From assembly GCF_002149925.1 (NCBI RefSeq), contig NZ_MSLT01000019.1, positions 28,595 through 92,594 on the forward strand: a DNA stretch of 64,000 nucleotides, given 5' to 3'. Below the pieces are notes generated by a model. That model made no database searches. It had not been told where the DNA came from and saw nothing but the letters and a program-made list of their open reading frames with translations. Position numbers and translations under genes: made by a program. The DNA is from Thioflexithrix psekupsensis (GTDB lineage Bacteria > Pseudomonadota > Gammaproteobacteria > Beggiatoales > Beggiatoaceae). Of this stretch, positions 9,502 to 17,726 are shown in pieces; the stretch's first letter is position 1; every line of letters starts with the position of its first letter.

Positions 9502-10561
9502 TACTTTTGCTCATTTGAATGGCGCGTTAAAACCCGCTCGTGGTCTTTTCTTGATTCTGTTGCTGTTGAATGTTCATGCCACTGTTTTTGCGAAAGAAGT
9601 AATCACAGTGGCGGGTGTGGGCGATGTCATGTTGGGTACGGATTATCCCCAAGACGATCTCCCCCCCAATCAAGGGCAAGATTTGATGAAAGCGGTACAA
9701 AGTATCTTACAGGAAGCTGATCTGGCTTTTGGGAATTTGGAAGGGGCGGTTTTGGACGGCGGACAGAGCAGCAAAGTGGGTTGTAAAAATTGTTTTGCGT
9801 TTCGGATGCCAGAATATCTTGCGCCACTATTGCCGGCGGCCGGATTTGATGTCATGAGCGTGGCCAATAATCATGCCCGCGATTTTGGCTTGCAAGGCTT
9901 CAAAAATACCGAACGTCTCTTAGGTGAAATGGGAATTGAATACGCAGGCTCAGAAGAACGTCCCTCAGTGACTTTTGTCAAGGATGGAGTACGTTATGGT
10001 TTTGCGGCTTTTTCCGCCAATCAAGGCATGGCTGATCTGCGTGATATTCCGACTGCCCAGCGTATTGTGCGCGATTTGGCGAATAACAGTGACATTGTGA
10101 TAGTGTCTTTCCACGGCGGTGCAGAGGGCAGATCGCACCAGCGTGTCACCCGTCGCATGGAAACGTTTTACGGAGAAAACCGCGGCAATGTGTATGAATT
10201 TGCTCATGCGGTGGTTGATGCGGGGGCGGACATTGTTTTTGGACACGGGCCTCATGTGACTCGTGCGGTGGAAGTGTATCAAGATCGTTTTATCGCCTAT
10301 AGTCTGGGTAATTTCTGCACTTATGGCCCATTTAACGTCAGCGGACCCAATGGAGTTGCTCCAATTATTACTGTACACGTTACACCCAGTGGCGAATTTG
10401 TCAAAGCCCACGTCACCTCGACCCGCCAAGAAAAACGCGGACGAGTGTTATTAGATGATTCAAACCAAGTCTTGAAACTGCTCCAGAAATTGACACAAAC
10501 CGATTTTCCCGAACAAAAGTTGCTCATCAATGATTCCGGGTGGATTGAACAAAAACGTTAA
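9491..10561 (+). CDS. CapA-family (PGA_cap) metallophosphatase-like protein
   Basis: A 356-residue protein with an N-terminal hydrophobic signal sequence (residues about 18-34) followed by a CapA/PGA_cap domain with calcineurin-like metal motifs: GVGDVMLG, NLEGAV, ANNHARDFG, SFHGGAE and GHGPHV. CapA of Bacillus belongs to the poly-gamma-glutamate synthesis and export system, but most proteobacterial homologues are uncharacterised. It overlaps the upstream NlpC/P60 gene by 11 nt, implying translational coupling. NlpC/P60 enzymes act on gamma-glutamyl bonds, so a shared gamma-glutamyl envelope substrate is possible, but no capB or capC gene is in the window. Family call is firm; function is inferred. 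Confidence 0.85.
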   Translation: MLINTFAHLNGALKPARGLFLILLLLNVHATVFAKEVITVAGVGDVMLGTDYPQDDLPPNQGQDLMKAVQSILQEADLAFGNLEGAVLDGGQSSKVGCKNCFAFRMPEYLAPLLPAAGFDVMSVANNHARDFGLQGFKNTERLLGEMGIEYAGSEERPSVTFVKDGVRYGFAAFSANQGMADLRDIPTAQRIVRDLANNSDIVIVSFHGGAEGRSHQRVTRRMETFYGENRGNVYEFAHAVVDAGADIVFGHGPHVTRAVEVYQDRFIAYSLGNFCTYGPFNVSGPNGVAPIITVHVTPSGEFVKAHVTSTRQEKRGRVLLDDSNQVLKLLQKLTQTDFPEQKLLINDSGWIEQKR

Positions 10562-10567
10562 TTTAGC

Positions 10568-10599
10568 CCGTTGAGACGCACGGGCGTGTGTCTCAACGG
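10568..10599. terminator. Strong hairpin between convergent genes
   Basis: CCGTTGAGACGCAC pairs with GTGTGTCTCAACGG (14 bp, one G-T pair) around a GGGC loop. It sits between the convergent CapA-like and SHOCT genes, so a bidirectional terminator is likely. Neither side has a classical T-run directly after the stem. Confidence 0.6.
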
Positions 10600-10605
10600 A
10601 AAAAA

Positions 10606-11379
10606 TTACAACCGCGCTAACAATTCTGCTTTCTTCTTCAAAAACTCTTCTTCAGATAAAATCCCCTTTTGTTTCAATTCGGCCAAACGTTCAATTTTGC
10701 CGAAAATATCGCTTTCTGCGGCTGAATCAGAAAAGGACTCAGCGGGCGGTAAATTCGACGAATTGTTAGACGAATCAGGGGAATAAGACACATTGGATGA
10801 ATTCGGCAAAGTGCCTGATCCCCGCAGCAAAGGCAAACGCAAGACATCTACCGTCCCATATTGACTGTTAAACAATACAGAACCACCCGACCCTTGCTGC
10901 TGCGAAAAACCAGAGATAGCGTGATCTTGGGTATCGTAAACAGAAAGCTGCCCATTAATTTGTAACGCTAAACGTCGTTTATCGGAAAAATAGGCGTAAC
11001 GCATTTGATTTTGCGAGCCGCTGGCTGACGGATAACCTAATTCAGACGGCCACCAATTATTCCCTGATGACATCCCATAACCACCGCCAGACGCAACAGG
11101 AAGCGGCTTAATAAGCGTTTGCGAAGCCAATTGTTGCGACAATTCCGAACATAAACCATTGACCAGTGTTTTCAACTGATAATTAAACATATCCCCCACC
11201 ATGGTCATGCCCCCTTGCATCCACTGGCCGCTGCCTCCTAATTCAGGGTGAGAAAATTGCGCCATCGTGCCATTGCCATTCAACACGGCTTGTAACAGGG
11301 TTGTTACTGCATCTACGCTCACGCCATAGCGTCGTGACAGGTCATTGACAAGGTATTCACCTTGCTCAGTTAAATTCAT
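10606..11379 (-). CDS. SHOCT-domain protein of unknown function
   Basis: A 257-residue soluble protein. Its last 30 residues form a SHOCT (short C-terminal) domain: IERLAELKQKGILSEEEF then a charged helix. SHOCT domains are short oligomerisation or binding modules found at the ends of many unrelated bacterial proteins. The middle is rich in Gly, Ser, Asn and Gln, and the segment before SHOCT is a Ser/Asn/Pro linker. The N-terminal 40 residues look like a helical, DNA-binding-like fold (YLVNDLSRRYGVSVDAVTTLL), but this is a weak impression. No signal peptide or membrane segment is visible. No functional partner is nearby. Confidence 0.75.
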   Translation of the reverse strand: MNLTEQGEYLVNDLSRRYGVSVDAVTTLLQAVLNGNGTMAQFSHPELGGSGQWMQGGMTMVGDMFNYQLKTLVNGLCSELSQQLASQTLIKPLPVASGGGYGMSSGNNWWPSELGYPSASGSQNQMRYAYFSDKRRLALQINGQLSVYDTQDHAISGFSQQQGSGGSVLFNSQYGTVDVLRLPLLRGSGTLPNSSNVSYSPDSSNNSSNLPPAESFSDSAAESDIFGKIERLAELKQKGILSEEEFLKKKAELLARL

Positions 11380-11520
11380 TTCATTAAACTCCCCATTGTG
11401 TGAATCACCAATATGGTAGTGTCATTCAATCATATCAATTTTTATCTACAAAATAGCCTGTATTAATCATAAAATAATTGTAGAAGCAATTGCTTATTTG
11501 TGTTGCTTGATTGAATTGTC

Positions 11521-11526
11521 TATAAT
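11521..11526 (+). promoter_or_regulatory. Possible -10 element upstream of the rhodanese gene
   Basis: A perfect TATAAT lies 160 nt upstream of the rhodanese start, with a poor -35 (TTGTGT) 17 nt further up. Nothing else is evident in the 306-nt gap 11380-11685. Confidence 0.25.
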
Positions 11527-11685
11527 TGGCCTGATCAAAAGTGCGTATTTTTTTAGATTATCCGCACGTATTGATTTTATCCCTTTATTTTAACGATAAA
11601 AAAAGCTAACTTTTCCATTCACCCCTTATTTTGACTGTATCAAGCCCGAAAAAACAGTTAAAATTAGCCCGCGAGGCAAGAAAAA

Positions 11686-12126
11686 ATGACTGACGGTGTT
11701 CTTTCAATCACGCCCAAAGACGCATGGCAATTATTACAAGAAAACCCTAAAACAGTGTTAATTGATGTGCGTTCAGAAATGGAATTTTTATTTATTGGCC
11801 ACCCTAAAGGAGCTATTCATATTTCTTGGATTGATGGCCCTGAATGGGTGCAAAATCCTCATTTTGTTCGAGATGTGCGTAAAGTGGTTTTGGGGGGAAT
11901 TATTGATGATATTGAAGACCCCAATCATCCCGTGCAAAGTGTGCCGATTCTGTTAATTTGCCGCAGCGGGGCGCGCTCGTTAGAAGCGGGAAAACTGCTG
12001 GTACAAGAAGGGTTTAAGCACGTTTACAATGTGCTAGAAGGGTTTGAAGGCGCATTGGATCATGAACACCATCGCAGCACTTTAGGCGGTTGGCGATTTC
12101 ATGGGCTGCCGTGGGAACAGTGTTAA
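11686..12126 (+). CDS. Rhodanese-like domain protein
   Basis: A single-domain rhodanese of 146 residues. The N-terminal part carries the VLIDVRSEMEF motif with the CH2A-like Asp/Arg, and the active loop CRSGARS holds the catalytic Cys92. Rhodaneses transfer sulfane sulfur through a cysteine persulfide; the partner here is unknown. No signal peptide is present, so it should be cytoplasmic. In a sulfur-oxidising organism such proteins are often abundant, but nothing nearby fixes a pathway. The gene stands alone between a SHOCT gene on the other strand and the hybrid kinase. Confidence 0.9.
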   Translation: MTDGVLSITPKDAWQLLQENPKTVLIDVRSEMEFLFIGHPKGAIHISWIDGPEWVQNPHFVRDVRKVVLGGIIDDIEDPNHPVQSVPILLICRSGARSLEAGKLLVQEGFKHVYNVLEGFEGALDHEHHRSTLGGWRFHGLPWEQC

Positions 12127-12160
12127 TGACTTATTAAAAAAATTAAGTTAAAAAATTTCA

Positions 12161-12198
12161 CGGAGGATAATATAAACTCGATTTATAATTATTCTCCG
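12161..12198. terminator. AT-rich hairpin between rhodanese and kinase genes
   Basis: CGGAGGATAATATAAA can pair with TTTATAATTATTCTCCG around a CTCGA loop, with one mismatch and one bulge. It could terminate the rhodanese transcript or lie in the kinase leader. No T-run follows. Confidence 0.4.
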
Positions 12199-12252
12199 TC
12201 GTGGTTAAGCAATAAAAAACAATTATTTCTCTGCAAAGAAAACATCAAAAAA

Positions 12253-14046
12253 GTGATCGCCAACTTCATGAGCTACGACAGCGACGACGTGATGCCATCT
12301 GTCCATTTCGATGAATTAACCGATTTGCGGCAATTGGTTGAGCAGTTGCGCCGCGAAAAAGCAGATTTAGAACTGTTATTAGAAACCACCACCGAACACG
12401 CCGACGCGGTGGAAGAAGCGTTAATCACCGCCAGAGAAATTGCAGAAGAAGCCACCCGCGCTAAATCCGAATTTTTAGCCAATATGAGCCACGAAATTCG
12501 CACCCCTTTAAATGGCGTAATTGGCATGACTGCTTTATTGCAAGAAACCTCGCTTACTTTAGAACAACAAGAATATGTCCAAACTATCCGTAACAGCGGT
12601 GAAATTTTATTAACTTTAATTAATGATATTTTAGATTTTTCCAAAATAGAAGCGGGTAAATTAGAACTAGAACAACGTGCTTTTGATTTGCGTTTATGTG
12701 TAGAAGAATCATTAGAATTAGTCAGTAATAAAGCCTTTGAAAAAGGCTTAAATTTAATTTATCACATTCACCGAGATACGCCTGATATTGTCGTGGGAGA
12801 CAGTACGCGCTTAAAACAAATTTTGGTGAATTTATTAAGCAATGCCGTCAAATTTACCGCTCACGGCGAGGTGACCGTACAGGTTTCGGCGCGGGCTTTG
12901 TCTCAAGAAGAAACCCACCATCACGACATTTTATTTGCAGTTCAAGACACGGGAATTGGCATTCCTCCCCATCGAATGCACCGCTTATTCCAATCATTTT
13001 CCCAAGTTGACAGTTCTACAACTAGAGAATATGGCGGCACAGGATTAGGATTAACCATTTGCAAACGCTTAACCGAATTAATGCAGGGAGAAATTTGGGT
13101 CGAAAGCGAATTTGGCATAGGCTCAACGTTTTATTTCTCCATTCGTGCCGAATCAAATCGCACCAAACCCTATTATTACTTAAAACAGATTTCACCCCAA
13201 TTACAAGATAAAACCTTATTAATTTACAGCGAAAATCATAATAATCTTAGCTTATTATCACAAGAATTATTAGGTTGGGGATTGCGCTTAGAAATGTGCC
13301 AAACATTGCCTTTTATGTTAGCCCGTTTAATGCAGGCAGATTGCACTTTTGCTTTAATTGATCTATTGCCATTTAATGCAGAAAAACGCACCCAAATACT
13401 GGCCTGTTGCCAACAGAACAAAACCCCAGTGATTTTAATGCTACCCCCACAATATTGCATTGAATTCCCGCTAGATAATATTTTTCATTATCATTTAACG
13501 AAACCGATTAAATATGGAAAATTATTTAAATTATTAGCCCAGAGTTTAGCCACCCAAGCACAAGCCATTCATCAGTCTTCTTATGGCAGTGTCGCGGCAA
13601 CATCTCCTGTGGTTTCTCTATCCACTCCTACCACCACTGAAACAATGACAACTTCATCTATGCGAATCTTATTGGCAGAAGACAATGCCGTCAACCAAAA
13701 AGTGGCTTTGTTATTATTAAAACGACTTGGTTATGAAGCAGATTTAGCGTGCGATGGTGCGCAAGTTTTAACGGCATTAACCCAAAAAACTTATGATTTA
13801 ATTTTAATGGATGTACAAATGCCCGAATTAGACGGATTAGAAACCACCCGACGCATTCGCCAATTATCCGAATTAAAAACACAACCCCACACCATCGCCA
13901 TGACCGCTAATGCCATGGAAGGCGACCGAGAATCTTGCATAAAAGCAGGAATGAATGATTATTTAAGCAAACCCATTTCCCGTGAAGAATTATCCAGTAA
14001 ACTCGATGCGTTGGCAAAAGGCTTAATTGCCGCTAAAAACAATTAA
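12253..14046 (+). CDS. Soluble hybrid histidine kinase with C-terminal receiver
   Basis: A 597-residue two-component protein without membrane segments. A short acidic coiled coil (about 22-70) leads into HisKA (SHEIRTPLNG, His80), then a HATPase_c domain with N box NLLSNAVKFT, G1 DTGIGIP and G2 GTGLGL. Residues about 320-430 have receiver-like length and hydrophobic pattern but no phosphorylatable Asp, so they look like a pseudo-receiver. The C-terminal receiver (about 470-590) is complete (LAEDN, phospho-acceptor Asp520 in LMDVQMPE, conserved lysine in LSKPIS). No HPt domain or dedicated sensor domain is seen. The listed start is a GTG; an ATG 15 nt downstream is equally possible because neither has a clear ribosome site. 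Confidence 0.93.
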   Translation: MIANFMSYDSDDVMPSVHFDELTDLRQLVEQLRREKADLELLLETTTEHADAVEEALITAREIAEEATRAKSEFLANMSHEIRTPLNGVIGMTALLQETSLTLEQQEYVQTIRNSGEILLTLINDILDFSKIEAGKLELEQRAFDLRLCVEESLELVSNKAFEKGLNLIYHIHRDTPDIVVGDSTRLKQILVNLLSNAVKFTAHGEVTVQVSARALSQEETHHHDILFAVQDTGIGIPPHRMHRLFQSFSQVDSSTTREYGGTGLGLTICKRLTELMQGEIWVESEFGIGSTFYFSIRAESNRTKPYYYLKQISPQLQDKTLLIYSENHNNLSLLSQELLGWGLRLEMCQTLPFMLARLMQADCTFALIDLLPFNAEKRTQILACCQQNKTPVILMLPPQYCIEFPLDNIFHYHLTKPIKYGKLFKLLAQSLATQAQAIHQSSYGSVAATSPVVSLSTPTTTETMTTSSMRILLAEDNAVNQKVALLLLKRLGYEADLACDGAQVLTALTQKTYDLILMDVQMPELDGLETTRRIRQLSELKTQPHTIAMTANAMEGDRESCIKAGMNDYLSKPISREELSSKLDALAKGLIAAKNN

Positions 14047-14060
14047 CAATCAAAAGAAAT

Positions 14061-14336
14061 TTATTGATGATGCGAGTCTTTTTCATCAGATTCTTTTTTA
14101 CTGCCCGATTGTCCCATCATGGCTTGCCAGATGGTTTTTTGCAAGGTACTGAGGGCTTGCAAATGTTCAGGTAAAAAAGGTTTCATGAGCGTCGCAGGGT
14201 CAAAGCCTTCCACTCCCGCGGACATATTGCGTCGGATAATTTCCAACATTTCGTCTTGTAATGGCGTTAAATCGGGCAAGCCAAAAAAATTGCGTAATTC
14301 TTGTGGTGTTGCTTCAATATCGATTTTTATTTTCAT
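14061..14336 (-). CDS. Small conserved protein, DUF6489-like
   Basis: A 91-residue acidic-tailed protein beginning MKIKIDIEATPQELRNFFGL. This opening, a beta strand followed by a (T/C)P-E-E-(L/A)R-x-FxGLPD helix, matches the small proteobacterial family DUF6489 as I remember it. The C-terminus is hydrophilic and His/Asp/Lys-rich. It sits convergent to the hybrid kinase, 14 nt from its stop, and 48 nt after the rsmE stop region on the same strand. Function is unknown. The assignment rests on memory of the family's N-terminal pattern. Confidence 0.6.
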   Translation of the reverse strand: MKIKIDIEATPQELRNFFGLPDLTPLQDEMLEIIRRNMSAGVEGFDPATLMKPFLPEHLQALSTLQKTIWQAMMGQSGSKKESDEKDSHHQ

Positions 14337-14384
14337 CGCGTAAAGCTCTTTTAAAAAGGAAAGTAATGATAATGCAATGTTTAT

Positions 14385-15131
14385 TTAAATACGCTTCAAA
14401 GGCTGCCAATCTCCCCATAACCACTGGCATAGTGTCAGTGTAGCACTTGAAGCCGTTTCTGTGCGTAAAATTCGTGTACCTAAACGCACTTTTTTGTAAT
14501 TCATTTGGGTGGCCATCGCCAATTCTTCCGAAGCCAAGCCTCCTTCCGCACCAATTAAGACCGCCACTGATTTTACCTTTATTTCATTGAAATCAGTGAG
14601 ATAATTCTCTGCGCTGGGGTCTAAAACCAAAGACAAATCCGTTTGTACACTCCGCAAGCCTGCATCCAAAGGTTGCAATTCGTCCAAACGCGGCAAATAA
14701 GCGCGTCCACACTGCTCACACGCACTGGCTACAATTCGCAGCCAATGTCCTTGTCGCTTGTCACGTCGGGCGTTATCCACAGGCGGGCTGCGGGCGGTGA
14801 TCACAGGAACAATTCGCGTCACCCCCAATTCTGTTGCTTTTTGCAGGCTATAATCCATATGTTCGGGTCGAGCCAATGCCTGCACCAATACCGTTTCTAA
14901 AGGCGATTCATTCGTGACAAAATAGCCTTCATGCAATTGCAACATAGCCATTTTTTTATCGGCATGAATTAAAGTGGCATGATAATCCCAATTTAAGCCA
15001 TTAAAAACAATCAGCGATTCGCCTACTTTTAGCCGTAAAACATGAAGCAAATAATGAGCAGTTTCTAAGGGTAAGCGTACTTCTTGATGGGCAGTTAAAA
15101 CGGCATCAAGATAAACCCGCGAAATTCGCAT
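14385..15131 (-). CDS. rsmE: 16S rRNA (uracil1498-N3)-methyltransferase RsmE
   Basis: A SPOUT-class methyltransferase of 248 residues. An N-terminal PUA-like domain (HYLLHVLRLKVGE) precedes the knotted SAM-binding domain, with QKATELGVTRIVP, the loop IGAEGGLASEE (normally IGPEGG) and RLGTRILRTETA near the C-terminus, all diagnostic of RsmE. It modifies U1498 of 16S rRNA in the assembled 30S subunit. The gene lies 15 nt downstream of the repeat-containing membrane protein gene and may share its transcript. The start at 15131 gives a family-typical MRISRVYL N-terminus. Confidence 0.95.
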   Translation of the reverse strand: MRISRVYLDAVLTAHQEVRLPLETAHYLLHVLRLKVGESLIVFNGLNWDYHATLIHADKKMAMLQLHEGYFVTNESPLETVLVQALARPEHMDYSLQKATELGVTRIVPVITARSPPVDNARRDKRQGHWLRIVASACEQCGRAYLPRLDELQPLDAGLRSVQTDLSLVLDPSAENYLTDFNEIKVKSVAVLIGAEGGLASEELAMATQMNYKKVRLGTRILRTETASSATLTLCQWLWGDWQPLKRI

Positions 15132-15146
15132 AAAGCCAGTCCTAGA

Positions 15147-16856
15147 TTATTGATCCAATACGGTTTGTAATTCTTGTTGAAAGCGCAATAATTGTTCATG
15201 CTCTCCCACCACAATTAATCCTTGATTCACCGTTTTCAAGCTCTGCTCTGCTCGCTTATCCACTAATTGTTGTCGTGCCATATTAAAATAGGCATCACCT
15301 AATTGTTTAGCCAATGCGGCAGTTTGAGCATTATTGGCAGGCAATAATTTTTGCAATTGTTGATACGTTTCTGTGGCATTATTGCCGCGAGGACGCGTTA
15401 AACGACCCGATGACAATTGTTGTTTCATTAAAGCCAACAATTGAGTTTTATTCTGCTCTATAGATTCAGCACTTGATTGGGTATTGGTTAATTTAGCTTT
15501 TAAATCCAATAAGCTCTTATTACTAGGCGCAATGCGCAAACCACTTTCAATCAGATTTAACGCATGCTCTTCACGTCCTTGACGAGCGCGTTGTTGTGCT
15601 AACCGTATGTATTCATTGATAATTTGCTCAAATCCTGCGATGCCTTTAGGGTGATCAATTTCGATTTGTAAAATCGCCGAATAAGTGTCATAAGCATTGT
15701 CATCTTCAAGCGTGGTATATTTACGCTGATTAATTTGCCGTTGTCCGCGTTGAACTAAGGTATTGACCAATGTTTTCTTTAATTTTTTAGTGGCATTATC
15801 TTGCGGAAAATATTGTTCTAATACTTGATAAACATCTAAAGCACTGTCTCCCTCAGGCGCAATCAATTTATTGTCTCTCATACGCTCTTTAGCAAGTTTT
15901 TCTTGCTGCGTGATTAACGTGTTGCGCAATTCTTTCGTGTGCGTATCTTGGGGAGCAATATTTTCTAAAATTTGGTAAATGGTATAAGCATTACCTTTAC
16001 CCGGTGGAAAGAAACGATCTTGTTCTAAATAATACTGACCACGTTCAATATACCACGCCGTAATTTCTGCCACAATCGCATCAGCCGCCTCAGCATTTAA
16101 TGCCCGCAATTCTTGCGCCGTCTCATAGGCATTATCACCTGCGGGAGAAGTAAAACGAGTGCGTTTAATTTGCATTTTTGCTTTATTTTTTAAAGCCTCA
16201 ATATTCGCTTCCGCATTAACTGGAGATGGGATAGTCATTGGCGTAATTTCAGGGGGATTTGTTTCGACAACAGGCTGAGTTTCTACTAAAGGTGCTGTCG
16301 TTGTTATTGGCGCAGCGGGAGCGGGATCATTTTCTACGGTTTCTAACGTCACCACAGGTGTCTCATTCGGAGTATTTTCTACCGTAGTAATCGGATTAGT
16401 TTGAGCAAGCGATTCCGTCGGTTTGGTCTCAACAATAACCGATTCATTCGGAGTCACTGGCGGAGTTTCCTCACGGGGCAGTGGCGCAGGCGTGACTGTT
16501 GCTGGATTCAGTTCTGTTGCGCCCGCAGCCTCAGCGGGCTTTTCCGCGGGTTTAACGGGTTCAGTGGTTGATTGGGGTTCATTTTCAACGCGGGGCTGGG
16601 TATAAGGGGCTAAGGTCACGACCCCATTTTGATCGCTATGATCTACGGTTTTTTCTGTGGGGAAATAATTTTTTATCGCCTGATCCCAATGCGGTTCTAA
16701 TTGCGGCCAAAAAAAGTACACAGCCGCCGCAATGGCAGCGAGAAATAACAAAATAAATAACCATTTTGTTCCTCCAGATTCTACTTGTTCTTCTTCATAA
16801 TTGGCGATCACTAAACGATCTTTAAATAGGGGATCAGAACTGCGTGGAATTTGCAT
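15147..16856 (-). CDS. Single-pass membrane protein with six 49-residue repeats
   Basis: A 569-residue protein I do not recognise. A 30-residue cytoplasmic N-tail is followed by one membrane segment (about 31-49), a long Pro/Thr/Glu-rich stretch (about 70-215) and a C-terminal array of helical repeats. Repeat units of about 49 residues begin near 235, 283, 332, 381, 430 (diverged and longer) and 487. The clearest share a core resembling P-x-G-D-N-A-Y-x-x-Y-x-x-L followed by a Pro-Gln-Asp turn and a long helix (anchors PAGDNAY, GKGNAY, PEGDSAL, EDDNAY, RGNNAT). The topology implies the repeats are periplasmic. They resemble TPR-like solenoids and may bind protein or peptidoglycan. It sits directly upstream of rsmE and downstream of tatD. 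Confidence 0.75.
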   Translation of the reverse strand: MQIPRSSDPLFKDRLVIANYEEEQVESGGTKWLFILLFLAAIAAAVYFFWPQLEPHWDQAIKNYFPTEKTVDHSDQNGVVTLAPYTQPRVENEPQSTTEPVKPAEKPAEAAGATELNPATVTPAPLPREETPPVTPNESVIVETKPTESLAQTNPITTVENTPNETPVVTLETVENDPAPAAPITTTAPLVETQPVVETNPPEITPMTIPSPVNAEANIEALKNKAKMQIKRTRFTSPAGDNAYETAQELRALNAEAADAIVAEITAWYIERGQYYLEQDRFFPPGKGNAYTIYQILENIAPQDTHTKELRNTLITQQEKLAKERMRDNKLIAPEGDSALDVYQVLEQYFPQDNATKKLKKTLVNTLVQRGQRQINQRKYTTLEDDNAYDTYSAILQIEIDHPKGIAGFEQIINEYIRLAQQRARQGREEHALNLIESGLRIAPSNKSLLDLKAKLTNTQSSAESIEQNKTQLLALMKQQLSSGRLTRPRGNNATETYQQLQKLLPANNAQTAALAKQLGDAYFNMARQQLVDKRAEQSLKTVNQGLIVVGEHEQLLRFQQELQTVLDQ

Positions 16857-16919
16857 AAAAATTTACCATCATTAAAGATAAAAAAGATAAAATCCAAAAA
16901 AGTTTTATTCTCAGTTTAT

Positions 16920-17708
16920 TCAAATCGATTCATGAGATAAAGGCAAACGAAATAAATCAATGGCGTTTTTTGTGCTGGCTGTGGCAATTTCTGCAAAAGA
17001 TTGCTGCCGCAATTGCGCAATCATCGCCACAATATCGGGTAAATAAGCAGGTTCATTACGCTGTCCTTGTCGCCCACATAAGGGCTGATCAGGCGCATCC
17101 GTTTCCACTAACAATCGTTCCAAAGGCAATATTTTAATTAACGCTCGCAAGCGTTGCGCTCTGGGATAAGTCACAGGGCCACCCACACTAAAATAATAAC
17201 CTAAATCAATCAATTGCCACGCCTGCTGCTCACTGCCAATAAAACTATGCAGCACGCCACGAATTCCTGTTATTTTACGTAAATAATAAAGTACTTTATC
17301 CGTCGCACGACGCGCATGAATAATCACAGGCAATTGATACTGCTGTGCCAAATATAACTGTTCTAAAAATAAAGTTATTTGCTGTTTTTCATCCAGCTCT
17401 TTTAAATAAAAATCCAAGCCACATTCTCCAATCGCCACAGCCTTATTTTGCGTTAAATAATCGGCCAATTGTTTAATATTGTTTTGCATATCATGTTGAG
17501 CCAAATAAATGGGATGTAAACCATACGCAGGAAATAAGTTAGGGTAAAACTCACAAATTTCTTTTAATTTAGGCCATAATGCCGCCGTAACAGCAGGCAA
17601 AACTTGTGCTTTAACACCCACAGCATGCGCCCGCTGCAAAGCCAATTCCCGATCCGCATCAAACTGCACATCATCAAAATGACAATGACTGTCAATTAAA
17701 AATGACAT
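16920..17708 (-). CDS. TatD-family metal-dependent hydrolase
   Basis: A 262-residue TIM-barrel enzyme of the TatD/YcfH DNase group. Metal-binding and catalytic motifs are in order: DSHCHFDD at the N-terminus, GECGLDFY, PVIIHARRA, LHSFIGS and VETDAPDQP. Family members are 3'-5' exonucleases or D-amino-acyl-tRNA deacylase-like enzymes; the exact paralogue (TatD, YcfH or YjjV) is not assigned. The YjjV-like motif DAPDQPL suggests that branch. It lies 18 nt downstream of trkH on the same strand, so co-transcription is possible though the functions are unrelated. Confidence 0.92.
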   Translation of the reverse strand: MSFLIDSHCHFDDVQFDADRELALQRAHAVGVKAQVLPAVTAALWPKLKEICEFYPNLFPAYGLHPIYLAQHDMQNNIKQLADYLTQNKAVAIGECGLDFYLKELDEKQQITLFLEQLYLAQQYQLPVIIHARRATDKVLYYLRKITGIRGVLHSFIGSEQQAWQLIDLGYYFSVGGPVTYPRAQRLRALIKILPLERLLVETDAPDQPLCGRQGQRNEPAYLPDIVAMIAQLRQQSFAEIATASTKNAIDLFRLPLSHESI

Positions 17709-17726
17709 TATTTTACCTAATTTTAC

